Shown here piece after piece: positions 46,525 to 54,581 of a stretch of 64,000 bases of DNA (position 1 is the stretch's first letter; each line of letters begins with the position of its first letter). Source of the DNA: JAJZQZ01 sp963790415 (lineage in GTDB: Bacteria > Actinomycetota > Thermoleophilia > RBG-16-64-13); the NCBI GenBank assembly GCA_963790415.1, contig CAWBOK010000001.1, positions 372,001 through 436,000 of the forward strand, written 5' to 3'. The notes under the pieces were generated by a model. The model was not told the origin of the DNA. It ran no database searches and worked only from the letters and a program-made list of their open reading frames with translations. The position numbers and the translations under genes are program-made.

Positions 46525-47873
46525 GACATCGTCCTTCTCTCGTCGCCGCCGTTGATGACGACCACCCCGTCTTTCAGCACGGTGGTCACCGGGTTCACGC
46601 CCCAATGATAAGGGATAGTCAGGTGGCTCGTGGTGTTCAGGATCAGGACGTCGGCCCGCTTGCCCACTTCGAGACTACCGATCTCCTCGGCCAGACCGAC
46701 GGCGTGGGCGGCGTTGATGGTGAGGGCGAGCAGCACCTCGGCGGCCGTCATCTTCATCTGGGTGGAGGCGATGGTGCCCATGAGGAACACATTCTCGGTG
46801 TAGCAGGTGCCCGGGTTGAAGTCGGTGGAGAGGGCAACGCGTACTCCGGCCTCGAGCAGCCGGCGGGCGGGAGCAAACTCGTGCAGACCCAGGAAGAAGA
46901 CCGCCCCCGGCAGGAGCACTGCGGTGACGCCCGCCGCGGCCAGCGCGGCGATGCCCTGGTCGCTGACGTGGTCGAGGTGGTCGGCGGAGACTGCGCCCAC
47001 TTCGGCTGCAAGTTCCGCTCCGCCGCCGCCGGAGAGCTGGTCCACATGGAGCTTGGGCCGCAGGCCGTGTTCGAGGCCCGCCTCGAGTACCCGGCGGGCC
47101 TGGGCCAGGGTGAAAGCCCCCTCCTCCACGAATACGTCGCAGAAGCAGGCCAGTCCTCGCGCCGCGGCTTCAGGAATCATGCCCTCGACCACCAGGTCCA
47201 CAAATGCGTCTGGACCGCCGCCGGAACCGGCCCTGTATTCATCTGGCACAGTGTGAGCTCCCAGCAACGTCGGCACGAGGGTCTGGGGCACCACGTCGGC
47301 AAGGTCGCGGTAGACCTCAAGGATGCGCAACTCGTCGTGCAGCGAAAGGCCATAGCCCGACTTCACCTCGACGGTGGTCACCCCGTACCGGAGCAACCAG
47401 CCGAGGTGACGGCGACCCCGTTCGAAGAGTTCCTCGTGGGACGCGGCCCGCGTGTCGCGGACGGTGCTCCTGATGCCGCCGCCGGCCGCGGCGATCTCCT
47501 GATAGCTCCTGCCGGCCACGCGCATCTGGAACTCGGCGGCCCGGTCGCCGCCGAAGACCACATGTGTGTGGCACTCGACAACGCCGGGCATCACGACCCG
47601 GCCGCCTGCGTCGACGACCCGGGTGGCCGGCCCCACCGTGACGGCCGCCTCCAGGTCGGCGTCGGGGCCGAGCCAGACGATGCGGCCTCCTGCCACGGCC
47701 AGGGCACCGTCGGGGACGATACCCAAAGCGCCGGCCTCGGGCGGCGCGTCGGACGCTCTCACGCGGTGGGCGGCGGCGGTAGGCGGCGCGCAGGTGACGA
47801 GTTCTCCGGCGTGGCGTACGATCAGGTCGGACGCGGGCGGGCGCGTGCCGACGGAAGCGTCGCGGGGGATCAT
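46521..47873 (-). CDS. hutI: Imidazolonepropionase
   Basis: A 450-residue amidohydrolase from the ATG at 47873 (MIPRDASVG). The longer open frame upstream only shadows neighbouring genes. Metal site VECHTHVVFGGDR, EVKSGYGL, LLGAHTVPDEYR, CDVFVEEGAF, and the final Asp in STDFNPGTCYTE are classic HutI motifs. It hydrolyses 4-imidazolone-5-propionate to formiminoglutamate, the FtcD substrate. The ATG overlaps the upstream Fe-S gene stop (ATGA), implying coupled translation. Confidence 0.92.
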   Translation of the reverse strand: MIPRDASVGTRPPASDLIVRHAGELVTCAPPTAAAHRVRASDAPPEAGALGIVPDGALAVAGGRIVWLGPDADLEAAVTVGPATRVVDAGGRVVMPGVVECHTHVVFGGDRAAEFQMRVAGRSYQEIAAAGGGIRSTVRDTRAASHEELFERGRRHLGWLLRYGVTTVEVKSGYGLSLHDELRILEVYRDLADVVPQTLVPTLLGAHTVPDEYRAGSGGGPDAFVDLVVEGMIPEAAARGLACFCDVFVEEGAFTLAQARRVLEAGLEHGLRPKLHVDQLSGGGGAELAAEVGAVSADHLDHVSDQGIAALAAAGVTAVLLPGAVFFLGLHEFAPARRLLEAGVRVALSTDFNPGTCYTENVFLMGTIASTQMKMTAAEVLLALTINAAHAVGLAEEIGSLEVGKRADVLILNTTSHLTIPYHWGVNPVTTVLKDGVVVINGGDERRTMS

Positions 47874-48865
47874 CCCGAACCCCGTATCCCGGGCAACGCG
47901 TCCATGACGATGGCGTCGGCTGGGCAGCCGGTGACGCAGACCCCGCACCCGCGGCAGAGTCTCTCGTGTAAGGCTATCTCCAGGTGGGCGCCCCCGGTGT
48001 CGGCGGTCTCGCGCGTGCTCGCGACGAAGGCCCTGAACGGACACCGGCGGGCGCAACGCCCGCAGGCCGTGCAGAGATCGGTCACATGACGGGCGACGTA
48101 GCGGCTGCGCGGCCACAGCCTCTCGGCTCCCAGGCGTGTGCTGACGAGATGGGGGTAGCAGCAATCGACGCAGCAGTTGCAGATGGCGCCTGTGACCCGG
48201 CCGCCGATCTCGACCACCTCGCCCGTCTGCATCAGGCCGACCTTGTTGGCTTCTCGCACAATGTCCACGGCCCGCTCGCGACTGATCTCCCAGCCCACGC
48301 CGCGCTCGTTGCTGAAACGGAGGCAGGTGTTGACCGGCTTCGCGCACGCGCCCATCATGCTGCGGCAGTTGCAGGGCCAGAGATAGATGCGGTCGACCTG
48401 CAGCAGCAGGGCCTCTGCTTCGTGCAGTAGTAGATACTCGGAGTTCTCCAGGCCCGGATCGGGCTCCCGCCCGGAGCGGAGCGCTTCGATCTGCGGTCGC
48501 TTCCGCTCCTCGTATCGGTCGAGTTCCCACCCGTTCAAGGCCGTGCGGATCTCGGCAGGCACGTCCTTCCAACCCTCGAAGATGGCCCAGACCTCGAAGC
48601 GGGCGTGGAAGTCGGCCATGGACAACGTGCCGTCGGCCGCCCGGTCGAGGATCCCGCGGTGGTGCGCGCGTTCGATATCGGCGTCCGTCAGGCCGGGAAG
48701 ACGTTCCTTGAGCTCGGCCGGCGTGGAGGGGCCGGCGGTCAACGCGAGCGCCAGGGGTATGTCCGCCTCCTCGAAGAACCGGTCGAGCCAGGGGTCGAGG
48801 AACTCCGGCACGCCGAAGGCGGCGGCGAACCGCGCACGGCCGTCGGCCGAAAGACCCCAGGTCAT
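47870..48865 (-). CDS. 4Fe-4S dicluster protein with Cys-rich central region
   Basis: A 331-residue protein. The N-terminal ~100 residues resemble a winged-helix-like fold. The middle has CNCRSMMGAC and later ICNCCVDCC, which could hold a metal cluster. The C-terminus has two ferredoxin motifs: CTACGRCARRCP and CRGCGVCVTGCP. I do not know its function. Its position between an MttB homologue and HutI suggests electron delivery, for example in corrinoid reactivation. GGGGGGAGGG precedes the start. Confidence 0.8.
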   Translation of the reverse strand: MTWGLSADGRARFAAAFGVPEFLDPWLDRFFEEADIPLALALTAGPSTPAELKERLPGLTDADIERAHHRGILDRAADGTLSMADFHARFEVWAIFEGWKDVPAEIRTALNGWELDRYEERKRPQIEALRSGREPDPGLENSEYLLLHEAEALLLQVDRIYLWPCNCRSMMGACAKPVNTCLRFSNERGVGWEISRERAVDIVREANKVGLMQTGEVVEIGGRVTGAICNCCVDCCYPHLVSTRLGAERLWPRSRYVARHVTDLCTACGRCARRCPFRAFVASTRETADTGGAHLEIALHERLCRGCGVCVTGCPADAIVMDALPGIRGSG

Positions 48866-48904
48866 AGCCGCCCTCCCCCCGCCGTGGTTCCCGAACCCAT
48901 GAGG

Positions 48905-50287
48905 CTACCGATCCGTGAGCAGGTAGTCGTCGAGCTGTCGCCGGGTGGTGGGGTCGAGATCGGGGGCCGAGAAGGCCTCCAACTTGGCCTGGACCTGCCG
49001 CGCGGCTTCCGACACGATATCGCGTCCACCGTGCTGTTGCCAGGCATCGTACCGGCGCCGGTTGAAGAACGACGACCGCTGGTTGTCGCGGCAGTGGGCC
49101 GCCGTGTGATCCTCCAGAAGGTAGTTGCCCCCCGCGCCCACGTGGTCGATCACATCCACGGCCAGGGACTCCTCGTCCACCGGGAACCCGGTGCGCAGGG
49201 TGCGCAGCATGCCCACCATCTCGTCGTCGATAACCAGCTTCTCGAACGAGATCGCGTTCAGCGCGCTCAGGATGCCCGCGCCGTGCAGGATGAAGTTGAC
49301 GCCGGCCTGGATGACCGAGGCCATGCCCGCCGTGCTCTCGATGCCGGCCTGCATGTCGGGCACGTGCGCGTCGGTGATCGCGGCCCCGGCCCGGCACGGC
49401 AGACCGAGCGACCGGGCGAGCTCGACCGTAGCGGTCATGGCGGCCCAGTACTCCGGGATCCCGAAGAGGGGGTCGCCCGACACCATCGACGCCTGCGACG
49501 AGAACCCTCCGTACACCACGGGGCAGCCGGGCCGCGCCAGCTGAGCCAGCACCAGGCCGGCCAGGGTCTCGGCGTGCTGCAGTACCACCAGTCCGGCCAC
49601 CGTCACCGGCGCCGTGGTTCCGCCCATCGCACAGGGGGTGACGCACAGGGCCTGATTGCGACGTGCCAGCTCCATGACGGCCACGCACGCATCCGCCTCG
49701 AGCTGCAGCGGTGACACCGTGTTCACCACGGCGAAGAGTCGCAGTCGCTCGTGCCACCCCGATCCGTAGATGATCTCGGAGGTATCGAGCGCGAACCTCA
49801 CGTGCTCCGCGGTGGAGAGGGCATACTCCAGCGGCTTGTCGGTCAGGGTGAGCGCACGTTGGACGCACCGGGCATAGCGCTCGGCGGCGGGGATGTCCTG
49901 CGGCTCCAAAGGGAAGCCGACCATGTCCAGGTTCGGCAGCAGATGCGCGAGCTTGATAGACGCGACCAGGTCCGCGTCGGTGGCAGGGCGCGCACCCTGC
50001 TCGTCGACGATCAATGCCGGGCCCGCCCCGCTCGTCACCACCAGGCCGTCGCCGCCGAACTGAAGATCGCGCGACGGATCACGGGCGTGGAGCGTGAAGG
50101 AGCCGGGTATGGTCGCCAGACCTGCGTGCACCTGCTCCGGGGTCATGGTCACACGGAGACCGTCGACCGCGAACCCGTGATGGGCGAACAACGCACCGGT
50201 CTGTTCGTCTCTGAAGACCATGCCGGTGCGCGCCAGCACGCGCAGCCCGGCCTCATGAATGAGCCGTAGCTGCTCGGGGGACATCAT
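48905..50287 (-). CDS. MttB-superfamily (non-pyrrolysine) methyltransferase 1
   Basis: About 460 residues from the ATG at 50287, with GGAG 8 nt upstream (the longer frame to 50350 is less likely). IHEAGLRVLARTG near residue 10, CVTPCAMGGTTAPVTVAG, and GAGGNYLLEDHT with FFNRRRYDAW at the C-terminus are typical of the trimethylamine methyltransferase (MttB) superfamily. There is no internal TAG, so it lacks pyrrolysine and belongs to the group that demethylates quaternary amines such as glycine betaine, proline betaine or carnitine. It heads the minus-strand operon ending at 42680. Confidence 0.9.
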   Translation of the reverse strand: MMSPEQLRLIHEAGLRVLARTGMVFRDEQTGALFAHHGFAVDGLRVTMTPEQVHAGLATIPGSFTLHARDPSRDLQFGGDGLVVTSGAGPALIVDEQGARPATDADLVASIKLAHLLPNLDMVGFPLEPQDIPAAERYARCVQRALTLTDKPLEYALSTAEHVRFALDTSEIIYGSGWHERLRLFAVVNTVSPLQLEADACVAVMELARRNQALCVTPCAMGGTTAPVTVAGLVVLQHAETLAGLVLAQLARPGCPVVYGGFSSQASMVSGDPLFGIPEYWAAMTATVELARSLGLPCRAGAAITDAHVPDMQAGIESTAGMASVIQAGVNFILHGAGILSALNAISFEKLVIDDEMVGMLRTLRTGFPVDEESLAVDVIDHVGAGGNYLLEDHTAAHCRDNQRSSFFNRRRYDAWQQHGGRDIVSEAARQVQAKLEAFSAPDLDPTTRRQLDDYLLTDR

Positions 50288-50333
50288 GACGTCGTCTCCA
50301 TCGTCGAGAGTGCCGGACGGGGTAGGATATCCC

Positions 50334-50350
50334 TTGACGCACCGGGTCAA
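50334..50350. promoter_or_regulatory. Palindrome TTGAC-N7-GTCAA between divergent genes
   Basis: TTGACGCACCGGGTCAA has 5-bp inverted arms around 7 bases, midway between MttB1 (minus) and the enolase-superfamily gene (plus). On each strand one arm could serve as a -35 element. It is a plausible operator for the GntR/HutC regulator, by position and symmetry only. Confidence 0.4.
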
Positions 50351-50376
50351 CTACCCCGATCGGAGGACGAGCACCC

Positions 50377-51504
50377 ATGCGGATCACGAGAATTGGCGCC
50401 ACCCCGTTGCTGCTCCCATTCCGAGAGCCCTACTACTGGGCCGGTCGCTGCGACCTCGACGCGGTGGTCGTGCTCGTGGAGGTGGAGACAGACGAGGGCA
50501 TCAGCGGCTTCGCCGAAGTGACCGGAGGCTATCCCCCGGCCGCCACAGAAGCGGCTCTCGGTGAGATCGCCGAACTCTTCGTGGGCCGGTCGCCGTTGGA
50601 TATCGCCGGGCTGTGTGCGGAGGCCTATCACATCTACGGCCTCAGCCAGGCCGGCAACTTCGCCAACCTGATCGTGGGCGCTGTGGAGATGGCGCTCTTC
50701 GACATCATGGGTAAGGCGCTCGACCAGCCGGTTCATCGCCTGCTCGGCGGGGCGTGCCGCGACGAGGTCGACTACTTCGCCTTCGTACACGGTCGCACAG
50801 CCGACGAGTTGGTCGAAGACGCCCGCACCGCGGTCGCCGACGGCTACTCGGTGATCTACATGAAGGTCGGTCGCGGCGAAGTGCCGGACATGGAGAACGT
50901 GGCCGCCGTGCGCGACGCGATCGGCGACCGCAAGTTACGCCTGGACGCCAACGGAGCCTGGAGCGTGCACGAGGCCATCTACATGCTGCGCCGCCTTGCC
51001 CGCTTCGAGCCGGAGTGGATCGAGCAACCCTCGCACACGAAGAGCCTGGCTGCGCTGAAGCACGTCAAGGAGAGCGTCCCCATCCCCGTGGCGGCCGACG
51101 ACATCGTGTACTCGCTGTTCGACGTCTACGAGATCTGCCGTCAACGCGCGGCCGACGTGCTTGTGCTCTCGCCACACGAGACCGGCGGCCTGCTGCCCTT
51201 CCGCAAGGCGGCCGCCATAGCCGAGGCGGCCGGCATAGCCATCAATCTGCACGGCCGCTTCGTCACCGGGATCACCGACCTGGCGCTCCACTGCGTCGCC
51301 CTGACGCTCCCCAACCTCACCGACGGCAACCAGATCATGCACCAGATCCTCGAGGAAGACATCATCAGCGCTCCTGACATCACCCCGCACGCCGGCAGGC
51401 TCGGCCTCTTCGAGCGACCGGGCTTCGGGTTCGACCTGGATCAACAGGCCGTGGAGAGAGCGGCTCAGCTGTACCGGCAGCAGAGCGACGTGCAGTGTGC
51501 TTGA
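50377..51504 (+). CDS. Enolase-superfamily (mandelate racemase / muconate lactonizing) enzyme
   Basis: A 375-residue MR/MLE family protein with capping domain and TIM barrel. Metal ligands are Asp in RLDANGAW, Glu in WIEQPS and Asp in AADDI. The first catalytic position is MKVGRG (KxG instead of KxK). The usual second lysine position reads LSPHETGG, and INLHGRF provides a His. This combination suggests a dehydratase- or epimerase-like activity that is not canonical MR or MLE. Members such as hydroxyproline-betaine epimerase act on betaines, which would fit the MttB context, but the active site differs. It is divergent from MttB1. Confidence 0.85.
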   Translation: MRITRIGATPLLLPFREPYYWAGRCDLDAVVVLVEVETDEGISGFAEVTGGYPPAATEAALGEIAELFVGRSPLDIAGLCAEAYHIYGLSQAGNFANLIVGAVEMALFDIMGKALDQPVHRLLGGACRDEVDYFAFVHGRTADELVEDARTAVADGYSVIYMKVGRGEVPDMENVAAVRDAIGDRKLRLDANGAWSVHEAIYMLRRLARFEPEWIEQPSHTKSLAALKHVKESVPIPVAADDIVYSLFDVYEICRQRAADVLVLSPHETGGLLPFRKAAAIAEAAGIAINLHGRFVTGITDLALHCVALTLPNLTDGNQIMHQILEEDIISAPDITPHAGRLGLFERPGFGFDLDQQAVERAAQLYRQQSDVQCA

Positions 51505-51529
51505 ACACAGCACCGGCGGCCGATAGTAT
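51501..51529 (+). promoter_or_regulatory. Candidate sigma70-type promoter for the ABC importer operon
   Basis: TTGAAC at 51501-51506 and TAGTAT at 51524-51529 with a 17-bp spacer. It overlaps the stop of the preceding gene and lies about 250 bp before the solute-binding-protein start, leaving a long 5' leader. Confidence 0.45.
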
Positions 51530-51777
51530 GCGGGTGTACGGCACGGCCCCCGTGGCCGGCGATCACCACCTGTGCTAGGGGATGGGATGAGGAGAGGTGA
51601 GCCGCCAACCGATGCCCGGCTCCGCTGGACCCTGAACAACGGAGCGCTGGCCGACCCTCGGCCTCACCGGCGCTCCCCTCTTCCGCGACGGGCGTGCGAC
51701 CGATGCGCAAACCCGACCGACAGCATGTGCCTCGCGTACGGCTTCATGGCAGGCGACCAGCGAAAGGGAGATACGAA

Positions 51778-53424
51778 ATGATGAAGAAGGCCCGCAAACG
51801 AGACGTACCGTACCACCAGAGACATGCCCCGGTCCTCGCGATCCTGGGCATCCTGGCCGCCCTCGTGGCCCTCACTCTGCTGGCACCGGGCTGCGGCGGC
51901 GACACGACCACGACCGCTCCGGGCGGCACGACGACGACGGGAGTTTCCGGCACCGACACGACCGGCGGCGGCGCCATCAAGACGGGTGGCACGCTCAAGG
52001 TCGGCATGCAGGCCGGCAACGGGCAGTACGACCCGGTCATGATGGCCGGCAGCGTGGGCGACATCCTCTTGACCGTCCAGGTCCTGGAGAACCTTGTCGA
52101 CCTCGCGCAGGACTTCACCCTGATCCCCCGGCTGGCCACCGAGTGGAAGACCGACGATGCGAAGGTCTGGAAGGTGACCCTGCAGGACGGCGTGAAGTTC
52201 ACCAACGGTGAGGCCTTCACCGCCGACGACGTGGTCTATTCGTTCGGGCGCCTGCAGGACCCGAAGTCGCCTATGGCTGAGGTCCTCGCCAACCTCACGA
52301 GCGTGGTGGCCGACGATCCCACGCACGTGACGTTCACCCTCTCGTCTCCTGACGCCGATTTCATGTCGGTGATCAGCGACTACCGCGCCAAGATGTTCTG
52401 CAAGACCGTCAAGGACCCGATGACCGAGCTCGTGGGCACCGGCCCCTACATGCTGGAGTCCTATGCGGCCGAGGACCGGGCCGTCCTGAAGGCCAACCCC
52501 GACTACTGGGGCACCGACGAGAACGGCACGAAACTGCCGTACCTCGACGGTGTCGAGTTCGTCTACTCGCCCGACACGGCCGGGCAGATCGAGGGTCTGC
52601 GCGGCGGTACGCTCAACTGGGTCGGGGGCATCACCGCCGATCAGAAGGCTACCGTCGAGGCCGATCCGAACCTGAAGACCATCTCCACCCCGACGAACTA
52701 CTGTAACGAACTGCAGATCCGCGTGGACCAGGAACCGGGCAGCAAGAAGGAGTTCCGTCAGGCCCTCTGGTATGGCACCGACCGTCAGGCCATCATCGAC
52801 CTGGCCGCGCCGGGCGTAGCCGATCCGGGTAACGGCACCCTGGTGGGTCCGGCCTACAAGAACTACTACCTCGCCGAGTCCCCCGCGTACGACCCTGCGA
52901 AGGCCAAGGAACTGCTGGCCGCTGCGGGCTACCCGAACGGCACGAAGATCCGGCTCGTCGCCCAGACTGCCGATCCGATCCCAGCCATCGCCACGGCGTG
53001 GCAGGCGCAGATGAAGGAGATCGGCGTCGAGGTCGAGATCCAGCAGGTCCCCACCGACGTCTTCTACGCTGAAGACGGCGAGGATAACTGGTACAAGGCA
53101 CCCTTCGGCATCGTCGACTGGGGCACGCGCGCCACTCCCATCGTCTACTTCAACCTGGCGCTGACCAGCACGGCAGCGTGGAACTACGGGCAGTGGAAGA
53201 ATCCCGAGTTCGACGCCATCGTGGCCAAGATCCCGGGGACCATCGACGACGCCGCGCGCGCCGACCTCTATAAGCAGGCGCAGAAGATCCTGCAGGACGA
53301 CGTGCCGATGATCAACTTCGTCGTCCTCCTCGGGGTGGCCGGCCAATCCAAGAACGTCGACGGCATCAAGCTCAACCCTGACTGGGCGCACACCCTCTTC
53401 ACGACGGCGCACTTCACCGAGTAG
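51778..53424 (+). CDS. ABC importer solute-binding lipoprotein (family 5)
   Basis: A 548-residue extracytoplasmic binding protein. The signal region APVLAILGILAALVALTLLAPGC ends at a lipobox-like LAPGC, followed by a Thr/Gly-rich linker typical of actinobacterial lipoproteins. The body has WKVTLQDGVKFTNGEAFTAD, VYSFGRLQDP and VGTGPYMLESY, all SBP_bac_5 (peptide/opine/nickel) motifs. The start is the ATG at 51778 with AAGGGAG upstream. It is the first gene of an SBP-C-DF-B importer. The ligand is unknown; context suggests a methylated amino acid, opine or peptide. Confidence 0.92.
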   Translation: MMKKARKRDVPYHQRHAPVLAILGILAALVALTLLAPGCGGDTTTTAPGGTTTTGVSGTDTTGGGAIKTGGTLKVGMQAGNGQYDPVMMAGSVGDILLTVQVLENLVDLAQDFTLIPRLATEWKTDDAKVWKVTLQDGVKFTNGEAFTADDVVYSFGRLQDPKSPMAEVLANLTSVVADDPTHVTFTLSSPDADFMSVISDYRAKMFCKTVKDPMTELVGTGPYMLESYAAEDRAVLKANPDYWGTDENGTKLPYLDGVEFVYSPDTAGQIEGLRGGTLNWVGGITADQKATVEADPNLKTISTPTNYCNELQIRVDQEPGSKKEFRQALWYGTDRQAIIDLAAPGVADPGNGTLVGPAYKNYYLAESPAYDPAKAKELLAAAGYPNGTKIRLVAQTADPIPAIATAWQAQMKEIGVEVEIQQVPTDVFYAEDGEDNWYKAPFGIVDWGTRATPIVYFNLALTSTAAWNYGQWKNPEFDAIVAKIPGTIDDAARADLYKQAQKILQDDVPMINFVVLLGVAGQSKNVDGIKLNPDWAHTLFTTAHFTE

Positions 53425-53477
53425 AGCCGCGAGAGCGCACGACTCTCTCATGGCACTGACGCACCGCATCATCACGA

Positions 53478-53505
53478 GCGAGGGGGCCCCCGCGGGCCCC
53501 CTCGC
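53478..53505 (+). terminator. Strong intercistronic hairpin between binding protein and permease
   Basis: A perfect 12-bp stem GCGAGGGGGCCC / GGGCCCCCTCGC with a CCGC loop and no T-run. Such hairpins after binding-protein genes usually protect the upstream mRNA or partially terminate, giving excess binding protein. Confidence 0.65.
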
Positions 53506-53553
53506 GTCAGCCGATCCCGGCGTCGGTCCGGCGGCACCCGGCTCGATGGAGCC

Positions 53554-54579
53554 ATGACACCGCCGCCCGACGATCTCAACGAGCAACTGCGGGACGGCCA
53601 GGCACCCGACGAGCTGCGGCCGGGCGCCTTCCGCGACGAGGTCCTGTCGTTGCCGGGCTACGGCGAAGGGCCGGCCGGCGGTCCCGCGGGGGCACCCGTT
53701 CCCCAGCCCGGCCCGGATGCCGTCCCCGCTCGTCGTCCCAAACAGCGCACCCTCTACTGGCGCCGCCTCAAGCGCCGCCCGGCGGCCATGTTCGGCACCG
53801 TGGTCTTCCTCTTCTTCTTCTTCCTGGCAGTCTTCGGCCCCCTGCTCGCCCCGTATGACTACGCCGACCAGAACGCCGCCCTGCGCCTGAAGCCCCCCGC
53901 GATCGAACACCCTTTCGGCACCGACCAGTTCGGCCGGGACGTGCTCAGCCGCATCATCGTCGGAGCCCGGGGCATCTTCTTCCTCGGCGGCATCGGCACT
54001 CTGCTGGCCGTCTTCATCGGGACGCCTATCGGCCTGGCCTCGGGCTACGCCGGAGGCTGGGTGGACGAGGTGATCATGCGTCTTCTCGACGTGCTGCTCT
54101 CCTTCCCGTCGCTCCTGCTGGCACTGGTGCTCCTCAGCGTGCTGGGCCCCTCCAACGTCAACCTGGTGCTGGTGGTCACCATCCTCTATATCCCCATGAT
54201 CGCTCGGGTGGTCAGGAGCATGGTGCTGGACCTCAAGACCAAAGAGTTCGTGGAGGCCGCCCGAGTGCGGGGCGAGCGCCGCAGCTACATCCTCTTCCGC
54301 GAAGTGCTGCCGAACTCCCTGCCCCCGCTCCTAGTGGAGGCCTCCATGCGCTTCAGCTACTCCATCTTCCTGGTGGCCTCGCTGGGCTTCCTGGGGTTGG
54401 GGGTCCAGCCTCCCTCCCCCGACTGGGGCCTGCAGATCAACGAGGCCCGCAACTTCTTGTCGCTCGCCCCCTGGACGCTCCTCTTCCCGGCGGGCGCCAT
54501 CGCCTTGCTGGTGATCGCCACCAGCCTCATGTCGGACGGCCTCAGGCAGGTCATGCTGCCCGGCGTGGCGCGCAACTAG
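53554..54579 (+). CDS. Oligopeptide-type ABC importer permease (DppC/OppC)
   Basis: A 341-residue permease. An unusually long hydrophilic N-terminus (~70 residues, Pro/Gly/Ala-rich) precedes WRRLKRRPAAMFGTVVFLFF. HPFGTDQFGRDVLSR is the DppC/OppC hallmark, and FVEAARVRGERRSYILFREVLPN is the EAA coupling loop. It starts 129 bp after the binding protein; the ATPase gene follows 2 bp downstream. Confidence 0.9.
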   Translation: MTPPPDDLNEQLRDGQAPDELRPGAFRDEVLSLPGYGEGPAGGPAGAPVPQPGPDAVPARRPKQRTLYWRRLKRRPAAMFGTVVFLFFFFLAVFGPLLAPYDYADQNAALRLKPPAIEHPFGTDQFGRDVLSRIIVGARGIFFLGGIGTLLAVFIGTPIGLASGYAGGWVDEVIMRLLDVLLSFPSLLLALVLLSVLGPSNVNLVLVVTILYIPMIARVVRSMVLDLKTKEFVEAARVRGERRSYILFREVLPNSLPPLLVEASMRFSYSIFLVASLGFLGLGVQPPSPDWGLQINEARNFLSLAPWTLLFPAGAIALLVIATSLMSDGLRQVMLPGVARN

Positions 54580-54581
54580 CC

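Noticed and set aside
46521..49868. A 1115-codon minus-strand open frame
   Set aside because: Only its last 450 codons (HutI) are protein-like; the rest is the antisense or alternate-frame shadow of the Fe-S and MttB1 genes in high-GC sequence.
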